This document shows, in pieces, positions 27,753 to 35,718 of a stretch of DNA of 40,281 nt (position 1 is its first letter; each line of letters opens with the position of its first letter). The translations under genes were made by a program, and so were the position numbers. The notes under the pieces are model-generated. The model ran no database searches. It was not told where the DNA came from and was given only the letters and a program-made list of their open reading frames with translations. Origin of the DNA: Patescibacteria group bacterium. GTDB lineage: Bacteria > Patescibacteriota > Patescibacteriia > UBA11705 > JABHMO01. The DNA is taken from contig JAHIRY010000017.1 of the NCBI GenBank assembly GCA_018818405.1, positions 71,563-111,843 on the forward strand. Reading direction: 5' to 3'.

Positions 27753-28697
27753 TCACTTCTTCTTTCCTCTCCTATTATGAAACGCTTTGTGCACATCGCG
27801 CAACTGTTGATCAGTAATATGCGTATAAATCTGCGTTGTTGTGATGGAAGAATGTCCGAGCATTGACTGCACTGAACGCAAATCAGCGCCGTTTATCAAC
27901 AAATCGGTTGCAAAACTGTGGCGCAATGTATGCGGAGTGACAACTTTGTTTATTCCCGCAACCTTTGCGTATTTTTCCACAATTCTCTCCACGCTTCTGG
28001 CTGTCAATCCTTTTGCTTCTTCTTTTTCCCTTTTTTCCAATGCTCTGTCATGCCCGACAAACAAAAACTCATTGTCATCTTTTCTGCTTTTCAAATATTG
28101 CCCGACCCAATATTTCGCCTGATTGGAAATAAAAATGATTCGCACTTTTCCGCCTTTTCCTCTGATGGTAAATTCATCTTTTTTCAGAGAAATGTCAGCT
28201 CTCTTCAAATTCACCAGCTCAGAAACTCGCAAACCCGTGCAAAATAACATTTCCAAAATCGCTTTGTCCCGATATTGAATGAGCTTGTTTTGTCCAACCT
28301 TGTTCGGACTTTCCAATAAATTTTCCAGATCAGCGCCTTCGAGAAAATCAACCATTCTCATCGGCATTTTTGCCAGCTCGATTTTTTCCGGAGCCAATGT
28401 TTGCACATCTATCTTTGATAAATATTTCAAAAAAGCCCTGAGCGCGATCAAATGATAATTCTGCGTATTTTTCTTCAAATTGCACTTTCGCACCGGATCA
28501 ACCAGCCGATTGAGCCACAACCTGTATTTGTCAATCATTTTCAAGGTAATTTTCGTCGGATCAGTTATTTCCCGTTCCTTCAGCCAGCCGGAAAAACGAT
28601 GCAAATAAAAATCATAATTGCGCACGGTTTTTTCCGAACGCCCTTTTGCTATCTCTATATTTTCCAGAAACTCGGTGATCAGTTTGTCGATTGTCAT
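27753..28697 (-). CDS. Tyrosine recombinase, XerC/XerD-like
   Basis: 314 aa; FCTGLRVSELVNL, TPHTLRHSFATDLLINGADLRSVQSMLGHSSITTTQIYTH. Confidence 0.94.
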   Translation of the reverse strand: MTIDKLITEFLENIEIAKGRSEKTVRNYDFYLHRFSGWLKEREITDPTKITLKMIDKYRLWLNRLVDPVRKCNLKKNTQNYHLIALRAFLKYLSKIDVQTLAPEKIELAKMPMRMVDFLEGADLENLLESPNKVGQNKLIQYRDKAILEMLFCTGLRVSELVNLKRADISLKKDEFTIRGKGGKVRIIFISNQAKYWVGQYLKSRKDDNEFLFVGHDRALEKREKEEAKGLTARSVERIVEKYAKVAGINKVVTPHTLRHSFATDLLINGADLRSVQSMLGHSSITTTQIYTHITDQQLRDVHKAFHNRRGKKK

Positions 28698-28914
28698 ATT
28701 TTTATAATAATATTGTACGACGCACTTGGCATTTTAACAAGCCCTTGCAAAATTACATTAATTATGATAGCATAAAACAAGCAATAAATGAAAATTGCTT
28801 CGTTTAACAAATAACGATTCTGTGGGATGCGCCATGATTATTCATAGAATACAAAGCGCTTCTGTGGAATTCCGTGATCTCTGCAATTACCTGCAGTTTT
28901 TCACCAAAAAAATT

Positions 28915-29277
28915 ATGCTTTCTCAAAAGAAGAAACAGCAAATCATCAACAAGTTCAAGACTCACGCGACTGACACCGGTTCATCCGAAGTTCAAATCGC
29001 TATCTTGTCCGAAGAAATTCGAGAATTAACAAAACATCTGCAAATTCACAAGCACGATCATTCATCCAGAAGGGGATTGCTGAAGAAATTGGGCGAACGG
29101 CGCCGATTGCTTCGTTATCTGGAATTGGAAAATCAGGAAAGTTACAAAAAATTGATCGAAAGCCTGAAAATCAAACCGTCCAGAAGATCGCAAAAAGAAG
29201 CGGCAATTCAAAAAATTCTCGACGAAGAAGAACTCGCTGAAAAAGAATTGACAGACGAAAACATTGCGTCATTATAA
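28915..29277 (+). CDS. rpsO: Ribosomal protein uS15 with C-terminal extension (ORF track start is upstream of the real start)
   Basis: MLSQKKKQQIINKFKTHATDTGSSEVQIAILSEEI...RRGLLKKLGERRRLLRYL. Confidence 0.95.
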   Translation: MLSQKKKQQIINKFKTHATDTGSSEVQIAILSEEIRELTKHLQIHKHDHSSRRGLLKKLGERRRLLRYLELENQESYKKLIESLKIKPSRRSQKEAAIQKILDEEELAEKELTDENIASL

Positions 29278-29283
29278 TACACT

Positions 29284-29317
29284 GGCCCGCCCCGCGAAAA
29301 CGGGGCTGGCTTTATTT
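29284..29317 (+). terminator. Intrinsic terminator/attenuator between rpsO and pnp
   Basis: GCCcGCCCCG-cgaaaa-CGGGGCtGGC then tttattt. Confidence 0.65.
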
Positions 29318-29339
29318 ATCAAAATAATTTAAATAACTT

Positions 29340-29393
29340 CTGGTCGCCAGATAAGTAGATTTCACAAAAAGAAATCTAAAATTTGGCGGTCAG
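29340..29393 (+). promoter_or_regulatory. Long pnp leader hairpin
   Basis: CTGGTCGCCAGAT/ATTTGGCGGTCAG (13 pairs incl. GU) + TAGATTTC/GAAATCTA (8 bp), loop acaaaaa. Confidence 0.75.
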
Positions 29394-29402
29394 ACACATT
29401 TT

Positions 29403-31544
29403 ATGAAGAAGAAAAACTTCGAGCTCGAATTTGCCGGCAGAAAATTAACAATCAAAACCGGCGATCTGGCTCCGCAAGCAAACGGCAGCTGTCTCGTCCA
29501 ATATGGCGATACGGTTGTATTGGCCACAGCGGTAATGAGTCCGAAATCACGCGAAGGCACTGACTTTTTTCCGCTAATGGTTGATTATGAAGAAAAAATG
29601 TACGCCGCCGGCAGAATAAAAGGTTCCCGCTTTATCAAAAGAGAAGGACGGCCGACAGATGAAGCTGTTCTCACCGGCAGAATGATTGATCGCGGACTCA
29701 GACCTTTGTTCGATGAATCAATTCGCAGAGACATTCAAGTCATTGTCTCGGTTTTGTCCATTGACGGGGAAAATGATCCGGATATTCCGGCAATCATCGC
29801 CGCGTCAACCGCGATTCACATGTCCGACATTCCTTGGGACGGCCCGCTCGCCGGCATTCGCATCGGAAAAGTCGGTGATGAATGGGTGATCAATCCGACA
29901 TACGCAGCCAGAGAAAAATCATCTTTGGATTTGACTTTGTCGGTTTCAAAAGACAAAGTGCTCATGGTCGAAGCGGGCGCCAATGAAGTGGATGAAAAAA
30001 CCGCTTTCGAAGCATTTAAATTCGCGATGAAACACTCGGGAAAAATCATTAAACTTATTGAGGAAGTCAGAGCTGAAGTCGGAAGAGAAAAAATCGTTCT
30101 GCCGGCTGACGACACTTCACTGGAAGATCTGGATGAAAACCAGAAATTCGGCGCCGAAGAATTGCTTCGCATTCAGGATGAATGCAAAGAATACTTGATT
30201 CCTAAATTGGAAGAATTCTTGTTCAACATTCCCGCAGGTTCGAAAAAAGAAAGAAAAGAAATCTTAAAAAAGATGAAAGATTTACTGGAAGAATATTTGC
30301 TCGAACGGCAAATCGGCAAAGATCGCAGAAAAAAAATCGTCACATTTTTCAATAGTTTCATTGATGAACAAATCACAAATGCAATATTGGAAAAAGACAA
30401 ACGCGTTGACGGCAGAAAATTGGATCAACTGCGGCCGATCAGCTGTAATGTCGGCTTATTGCCCAGAACTCACGGCAGCGCATTGTTCAATCGAGGAGAA
30501 ACTCAAGTTTTGTCAGTAGTCACGCTCGGTTCTCCCGGAGACGAACAAGTTCTCGACGGAATGGAAATTACCGGAAAAAAACGATACATGCATCATTACA
30601 ATTTCCCTCCATACTCAGTGGGAGAAGCAGCTCCGCTCAGAGGAACGGGAAGAAGAGAAATCGGACATGGCGCGCTCGCGGAAAAAGCGATCATCCCGGT
30701 TTTGCCGGACAAAGAAACTTTTCCTTATACAATCCGCGTTGTTTCCGAAGTTCTGAGTTCAAACGGTTCCAGTTCAATGGGATCGACTTGCGGTTCAACC
30801 TTGGCATTGATGGACGCGGGAGTTCCGATCAAAAAACCGGTTGCCGGAATCGCCATCGGCGTTGCTTCAAATGAAAAAGGCGATTTCAAAATATTGACTG
30901 ACATTCAAGATCTGGAAGACGGAAAAGGCGGAATGGATTTCAAAGTAACCGGAACCAGAGACGGCATCACCGCCATTCAAATGGACACAAAAACCGATGG
31001 ATTGACGCTCGACATGATCGAAGGCGCGCTGACTCAAGGGAAAAAAGCGATTCATGAACTTCTGGATATAATCGAACAAACAATTCCGGAACCGAGAAAA
31101 GAAATGTCTCAATATGCGCCGAGAATTGTCACACTAAAAATCAATCCGGACAAAATCAGAGCAGTAATCGGTCCGGGCGGAAAAATTATCAACGCAATCA
31201 TTGACGAAACCGGCGTAAGCATTGATATCGAAGACAGCGGATTGGTGATGATCACTTCAAACCAAGAAGAAGGAATGAAAAAAGCCATTGCCAGAATTGA
31301 AGATATTGTGAGAGAAGCGATTCCCGGCGAAGCATACGACGGTACAGTCACGAGAATAATGGACTTTGGCGCTTTTGTGGAAATATTCCCCGGAACCGAA
31401 GGAATGGTTCACATCTCGGAAATCAGCAACAAAGAACGAGTAATGGATATAAACAAATATCTCAAAGTCGGCCAAAAAGTAAAAGTAAAAGTCATGAGAA
31501 TAGATGAAAAAGGCAGAGTAAATCTGACAATGAAGTCAGCTTAA
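29403..31544 (+). CDS. pnp: Polyribonucleotide nucleotidyltransferase
   Basis: 713 aa; two RNase PH domains, IGPGGKIINAI KH motif, C-terminal S1 domain. Confidence 0.98.
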   Translation: MKKKNFELEFAGRKLTIKTGDLAPQANGSCLVQYGDTVVLATAVMSPKSREGTDFFPLMVDYEEKMYAAGRIKGSRFIKREGRPTDEAVLTGRMIDRGLRPLFDESIRRDIQVIVSVLSIDGENDPDIPAIIAASTAIHMSDIPWDGPLAGIRIGKVGDEWVINPTYAAREKSSLDLTLSVSKDKVLMVEAGANEVDEKTAFEAFKFAMKHSGKIIKLIEEVRAEVGREKIVLPADDTSLEDLDENQKFGAEELLRIQDECKEYLIPKLEEFLFNIPAGSKKERKEILKKMKDLLEEYLLERQIGKDRRKKIVTFFNSFIDEQITNAILEKDKRVDGRKLDQLRPISCNVGLLPRTHGSALFNRGETQVLSVVTLGSPGDEQVLDGMEITGKKRYMHHYNFPPYSVGEAAPLRGTGRREIGHGALAEKAIIPVLPDKETFPYTIRVVSEVLSSNGSSSMGSTCGSTLALMDAGVPIKKPVAGIAIGVASNEKGDFKILTDIQDLEDGKGGMDFKVTGTRDGITAIQMDTKTDGLTLDMIEGALTQGKKAIHELLDIIEQTIPEPRKEMSQYAPRIVTLKINPDKIRAVIGPGGKIINAIIDETGVSIDIEDSGLVMITSNQEEGMKKAIARIEDIVREAIPGEAYDGTVTRIMDFGAFVEIFPGTEGMVHISEISNKERVMDINKYLKVGQKVKVKVMRIDEKGRVNLTMKSA

Positions 31545-31558
31545 CTTCTTCTGAAAAA

Positions 31559-31583
31559 GTCCTGCGCTCGCAGGACTTTTTTA
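31559..31583 (+). terminator. Intrinsic terminator of pnp
   Basis: GTCCTGC-gctc-GCAGGAC then TTTTTT. Confidence 0.85.
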
Positions 31584-31708
31584 TTTGCATTGATTATAAA
31601 TTCAATTTACCAATGACTGCAATATGTATCTGCACATGACCCCCACGTATTGAGCCGGGGATTTTTTTTTGCAATTTTTTTTCCTTTGCTAAATTTATAA
31701 CAAATCCC

Positions 31709-31737
31709 TTGACAATAAAAAATTGAAATGTTATATT
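31709..31737 (+). promoter_or_regulatory. Promoter TTGACA-N17-TATATT
   Basis: ttgaca-ataaaaaattgaaatgt-tatatt. Confidence 0.7.
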
Positions 31738-31771
31738 CACTTGTCATGCGATAGACAAGGAGGCAGAAGAA

Positions 31772-32026
31772 ATGAAAAAAGAAGTTTTCATCAAATACGT
31801 TTTTTTGTTTCAAATCTTAACGGCCATCTTCATGATCGCCAGTAGCAATGTATCCGGAAATGAATTCGCTCTATGGATCGGATTGTGGGGAACACTCAAT
31901 ATCATCAAATTCTATCTGTATGATAAAAAGCAACCGGATTATTCCATAGAAAAACAAATATTTCTTTCAATCTCAGGAACTGCATTCATTCTCATCGCAT
32001 TGGGTCAACTGTTTCTATTCAACTGA
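31772..32026 (+). CDS. Hypothetical small membrane protein (84 aa)
   Basis: AAGGAGG SD, own promoter and terminator; hydrophobic segments. Confidence 0.7.
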   Translation: MKKEVFIKYVFLFQILTAIFMIASSNVSGNEFALWIGLWGTLNIIKFYLYDKKQPDYSIEKQIFLSISGTAFILIALGQLFLFN

Positions 32027-32034
32027 ATCACCGG

Positions 32035-32060
32035 CGTCGGCAACATTGCCGGCGTCTTTT
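32035..32060 (+). terminator. Intrinsic terminator
   Basis: CGTCGGCAA-ca-TTGCCGGCG then tcttttctttt. Confidence 0.7.
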
Positions 32061-32129
32061 CTTTTAAATGAAAAAACTTTGCCTTTTCTCTAATTTACGC
32101 TAAAATGAAATAGTAATGTTGAATAACTT

Positions 32130-33368
32130 ATGAGCAAATTCATTTTCAAACAAATCTATCGGCTGTTTCCTTATGCGCTTTTTTTTATTTGTCTGATTTT
32201 CCTTTTCTGCAATCACCTCGACACGCTCGCATCCGAAATCCCGGCTCAAGCGGAAATCTATTTTCATGCCAATGCAAAGGATATTCAACAAATTCCGCGA
32301 GAACAAAAAGACATTATTCTCAACTGGCTGGAAAAGGGAAGCACTGTTTCGCGCGATTCCTGGCAAGAACTTTTCAATGCTTCAGCCGATGAAATCGGAA
32401 TTTTTACGCTAAACAAACAAATATTCGGAATAACAAAAAATAATCCGGCTGTTATTTCCATATTGCAAAATAGAAATATTGAATTCTCCCTGAATGAAAA
32501 TGCTCTTTATTTTCCTTCATTAAATGTTGCTGACAAGAAAATTTCAACTGAACCATGGTACATGGAAAGCAAAAGAAAAATCAATTTCGCGAAATACAAT
32601 CTTTTCCTCAAAAATTCCTCGGCAATTGCCATTCTCCAATCCTTCTCTGAAATAAATACGACCAAACCGGTCAGCGCGTTTGGAAAATTGGAAAACAATC
32701 ATCTGATTTTCAATATTTATGGCAATGTTGGCCAAGAAAAATTAAAATCAAGCGAACCTCATGTTATTTCTCTCGGAAATACGGCAAATTTCTATTTCAG
32801 AGGAATATTGCCGGAAACAATCGCGCAAAACGCTGATTATTCAGAAGAAAACATCAAATTTTTGTTGATTAAATCGCTCAAAGGTTCAATCGAATATCTG
32901 GACATGAGCGACCGGTTCATTATTTACGCTGACAAACAAAACAATTCCATGGAATCAATCGAAAAAAGCATTCTCACAATATTCGCGTTTCTCGATCCGA
33001 CGGAAAAAATAAAACTGTTGCCCGATGAAACAGAATCAATCCAATTGATCGCTGATCCTAGCCGCTGGCAATTTTCAAATGTTGGCAATACTGAACAACA
33101 AGTCCGAAGACTGGACAACATCAGACCAAACACAACTTTTTCAATTCATGAAAAAGACAACTTCTATATTATTGCAAAAAACATTGATTCCGCTGACATT
33201 TCACTTTTTGAAGTTGGCGCCAATGAACCTGCGAAAATCGGCGGCTGTCACTTAAATACAAAACAGATAAACGCATTCGTCAATGGAAAAATTTGGCAGG
33301 ATTCTTTCTTTCACAACCTCGTTGTATCAAATGAAAGAGCTGACAGACTATCTGTTTGTATAGACTAG
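32130..33368 (+). CDS. Hypothetical exported/membrane-anchored protein (412 aa)
   Basis: N-terminal signal/TM segment; no family confidently recognised. Confidence 0.75.
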   Translation: MSKFIFKQIYRLFPYALFFICLIFLFCNHLDTLASEIPAQAEIYFHANAKDIQQIPREQKDIILNWLEKGSTVSRDSWQELFNASADEIGIFTLNKQIFGITKNNPAVISILQNRNIEFSLNENALYFPSLNVADKKISTEPWYMESKRKINFAKYNLFLKNSSAIAILQSFSEINTTKPVSAFGKLENNHLIFNIYGNVGQEKLKSSEPHVISLGNTANFYFRGILPETIAQNADYSEENIKFLLIKSLKGSIEYLDMSDRFIIYADKQNNSMESIEKSILTIFAFLDPTEKIKLLPDETESIQLIADPSRWQFSNVGNTEQQVRRLDNIRPNTTFSIHEKDNFYIIAKNIDSADISLFEVGANEPAKIGGCHLNTKQINAFVNGKIWQDSFFHNLVVSNERADRLSVCID

Positions 33369-33378
33369 TGTAGACAAA
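33355..33378. repeat. 24-bp imperfect palindrome, copy A (overlaps stop codon of 32130-33368)
   Basis: TTTGTATAGACTAGTGTAGACAAA. Confidence 0.7.
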
Positions 33379-33472
33379 TAAGTGAACAACAATTATTCAT
33401 CTTTGAAAAAGTTGTAAAAATAATTCCATTCGCAAACCGCTGTTTCACATAAAAACTACGCGAAATCCGCGG

Positions 33473-33496
33473 TTTGTATAGACCAGTGTATACAAA
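33473..33496. repeat. 24-bp imperfect palindrome, copy B
   Basis: TTTGTATAGACCAGTGTATACAAA; flank ATANGTGRACAAC shared with copy A. Confidence 0.75.
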
Positions 33497-33498
33497 TA

Positions 33499-33548
33499 TG
33501 TGGACAACTCGCACTAATCCACATACTTATCCACAGTTTTTATCCACC
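33499..33548. promoter_or_regulatory. DnaA-box cluster
   Basis: TTATCCACA (33527, exact), TAATCCACA (33515), TTATCCACC (33540), reverse TTGTCCACA (33499-33507). Confidence 0.65.
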
Positions 33549-33607
33549 ACTTTTCTCACTAAATTCAACGATAGCAACTTAATTTAGATAAAAACTGCGA
33601 TTTTACA

Positions 33608-33636
33608 TTGACGCAACATTTTTATAATGCTATAAT
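33608..33636 (+). promoter_or_regulatory. Promoter TTGACG-N17-TATAAT with TG extended -10
   Basis: ttgacg-caacatttttataatgc-tataat. Confidence 0.75.
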
Positions 33637-33642
33637 ATAAAT

Positions 33643-34018
33643 GTAAGGGGCTGATCCACGCATCAGCACTGCACAAATTAATTGTTCTTTTGCTCTTTCC
33701 ATCCAATTTTTTCAAATTTGGAAAAATTCACTCTTTTTTACTCCACTTTACCGGTCTGCGTCAACCAGACCTTCGAAGTCAAAAAAAACAAAAATAAAAA
33801 CGAACTAAACATGGGGAGCTTCACGGCTAACCCCAAAGAGGGGTAAAAACAGGCTTTGTTGACGGGCACACATTTCCCTAATTTTGTTCTTATAGATACT
33901 CATATTGCGGCAAAATAAAACTTCGCTTCAATACGAGTATCTATCAGAGCTTGCAGGGTTTGGCGCGAACTGGCCACATATTAATTTCAATTGGGCTCAT
34001 GATCGCGCCTTTTTTTTT
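33643..34018 (+). ncRNA. Candidate structured ncRNA (~375 nt), unknown family
   Basis: Promoter at 33608, terminator at 33962-34018, several perfect hairpins, no plausible ORF. Confidence 0.5.
33962..34018 (+). terminator. Terminator with long apical region
   Basis: GGCGCGA...TCGCGCC followed by T9. Confidence 0.65.
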
Positions 34019-34075
34019 GGAAAAAAACAACGCATATTCGTCTCGCAAATTAAAATCAATTTCGGCGGATGCAAC

Positions 34076-34096
34076 GAGGCGGGTGCAACCCGCCTC
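34076..34096. repeat. REP-like palindrome copy 1
   Basis: GAGGCGGGT-gca-ACCCGCCTC followed by tACA. Confidence 0.7.
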
Positions 34097-34120
34097 TACA
34101 CATTTCGTTTATTTAGAACC

Positions 34121-34139
34121 AGGCGCAAGCATTGCGCCT
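34121..34139. repeat. REP-like palindrome copy 2
   Basis: AGGCGCAA-gca-TTGCGCCT followed by ctACA. Confidence 0.7.
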
Positions 34140-34288
34140 CTACATTTCACCGATTGCTCGTCTCGCTCGTCTCGCTTTTAAAGGTTTTGTTGTTTTCAAT
34201 GAAAAATGTTATTATTAAAAAATCCTATACAGACGATATATATTATGCTATGCTTTTCTAAAGCAATCTTACTTTTTACTAAAACACT

Positions 34289-34657
34289 ATGACAAAAGAA
34301 GACATCCAAGCAATTAAAAACAAACTGCTTTCCGACAAAGAAAATCTTGAAATGGAATTGGCAAAAATCGCGACGAAAAATCCGCACAATAATGAAGATT
34401 ACAACGCAAAATTCGATGACTACGGTTCAGATGAATCGGACAGCAGTTCCGAAGTGGTCACCTTTGGACTGAATTTGTCGCTGGAAAAAACGCTGGAAAA
34501 AAGCCTGCAAGACGTGAATAAAGCGTTAAAAAGAATCGCGGATGGAGAATACGGCATTTGCAAATACTGCAAACAAGAAATAGAAGCGAAAAGACTTTTG
34601 GCGCGTCCCACTTCCAGCGCTTGCGTCACCTGTAAAACAAAATTAAAATCATTGTAA
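34289..34657 (+). CDS. DksA/TraR-family zinc-finger protein
   Basis: 122 aa; DGEYGICKYCKQEIEAKRLLARPTSSACVTCK. Confidence 0.9.
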   Translation: MTKEDIQAIKNKLLSDKENLEMELAKIATKNPHNNEDYNAKFDDYGSDESDSSSEVVTFGLNLSLEKTLEKSLQDVNKALKRIADGEYGICKYCKQEIEAKRLLARPTSSACVTCKTKLKSL

Positions 34658-35133
34658 TGAAAGCAAGACTTGCATTGATTGCTCTTTTCTGCGCGATTTC
34701 GGTTGTCATTGTCGATCAGCTGTCAAAATTTATTGTTATATCAAAAATCCCGCAAAACGGGATTTTTATTTTCCACCAAAATTTCCTTACTTTCAAACTG
34801 AATACATCATTCAACGCTGACATTGCCTTCAGCCTGCACATTCCGGCGATTCTTCTGGCATCCCTGCTCCTCGCCATTTTAGTTCTCCTTCTTTGGCTTA
34901 TCGTAAATTCAAACAAAATCAACGACTTATTTTCAACTGTTTTGTTTTCTCTCATTTTCGGCGGTGCGATCTCCAATATCATCGATCGGTTTCTTCACGG
35001 CGCTGTAATTGATTTTATTTCAATATCAATTTATAATTTTAACTGGGCGTTGTTCAATCCGGCTGATTTCTTCATCACGGCCGCCGCCATTATCTTAATA
35101 ATCAAATTGGCGCTAACAAGGAAAACAATATGA
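34657..35133 (+). CDS. lspA: Lipoprotein signal peptidase
   Basis: 158 aa; GGAISNIIDRFLHGAVIDFI and FNPADFFI catalytic motifs. Confidence 0.92.
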   Translation: MKARLALIALFCAISVVIVDQLSKFIVISKIPQNGIFIFHQNFLTFKLNTSFNADIAFSLHIPAILLASLLLAILVLLLWLIVNSNKINDLFSTVLFSLIFGGAISNIIDRFLHGAVIDFISISIYNFNWALFNPADFFITAAAIILIIKLALTRKTI

Positions 35134-35648
35134 AAAAAATACTGGCATTACTATTATTCTCATTTTTCTTTCTTCCGTTTATTCCCGCGCGCGCGGAATC
35201 AAAACCGATCAATGTTTACGTTTTCACGGAACAAGGCTGTTCTCATTGCGCAAATGTAAAATCTTATCTGCAGACATTGACCAGAGATGAATTTCCCGGA
35301 ATAAATGTAATTGAAAAAGATCTGAGAACCGATCCGGACGCTTACCAAGGTTATGTTGATTTTGCGACAGCCTACGGAATCATGAGCGCAACGGTTAGTG
35401 TTCCCATCACTTATGTCGGAGAAAAAGCGATTCAAGGCGATGTGCTGAGGGAAATCCACTCGGCGATCGCGCTCTGCGATTTGAAAGAATGCAAAGACCC
35501 GGCTCAAGTCGTAAAAGAATACTTTGCCAATAATTCCAACGCAAAACCGACGGTCGAGACTTCTTCAAATCAAGAACTTCTCGGCTATGTTATCATCGGA
35601 ATATTAATAATCGGCGGAATCGTCATTTTCCTCAACAAAAAATCATAA
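35130..35648 (+). CDS. Exported thioredoxin/glutaredoxin-fold protein with C-terminal TM
   Basis: 172 aa; signal peptide, VYVFTEQGCSHCANVKSYL (CxxC), cis-Pro region VSVPITYVG. Confidence 0.85.
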   Translation: MKKILALLLFSFFFLPFIPARAESKPINVYVFTEQGCSHCANVKSYLQTLTRDEFPGINVIEKDLRTDPDAYQGYVDFATAYGIMSATVSVPITYVGEKAIQGDVLREIHSAIALCDLKECKDPAQVVKEYFANNSNAKPTVETSSNQELLGYVIIGILIIGGIVIFLNKKS

Positions 35649-35660
35649 ACAAACGAGAAA

Positions 35661-35682
35661 ACCGCCCGACGGCGGTTTTTTA
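35661..35682 (+). terminator. Intrinsic terminator
   Basis: ACCGCC-cgac-GGCGGT then TTTTT. Confidence 0.8.
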
Positions 35683-35718
35683 TTTTCATTCGCTTCTGGT
35701 AAACTGTGGAATAATCCT

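Noticed and set aside
27612-27866. 84-aa plus ORF with CHPERSRAKPRG
   Set aside because: Translation of a dispersed intergenic repeat; it overlaps the xerC/D-like gene and lacks coding character.
33643-34018. Identification of ncRNA 2 as tmRNA from its GGGGCTGAT start
   Set aside because: No tRNA-like 3' end with T-arm and CCA, and no tag ORF ending in an ALAA-like sequence.
33905-34261. 118-aa and 76-aa plus ORFs at 33905-34261
   Set aside because: They read through the ncRNA terminator and REP hairpins; no SD or family resemblance.
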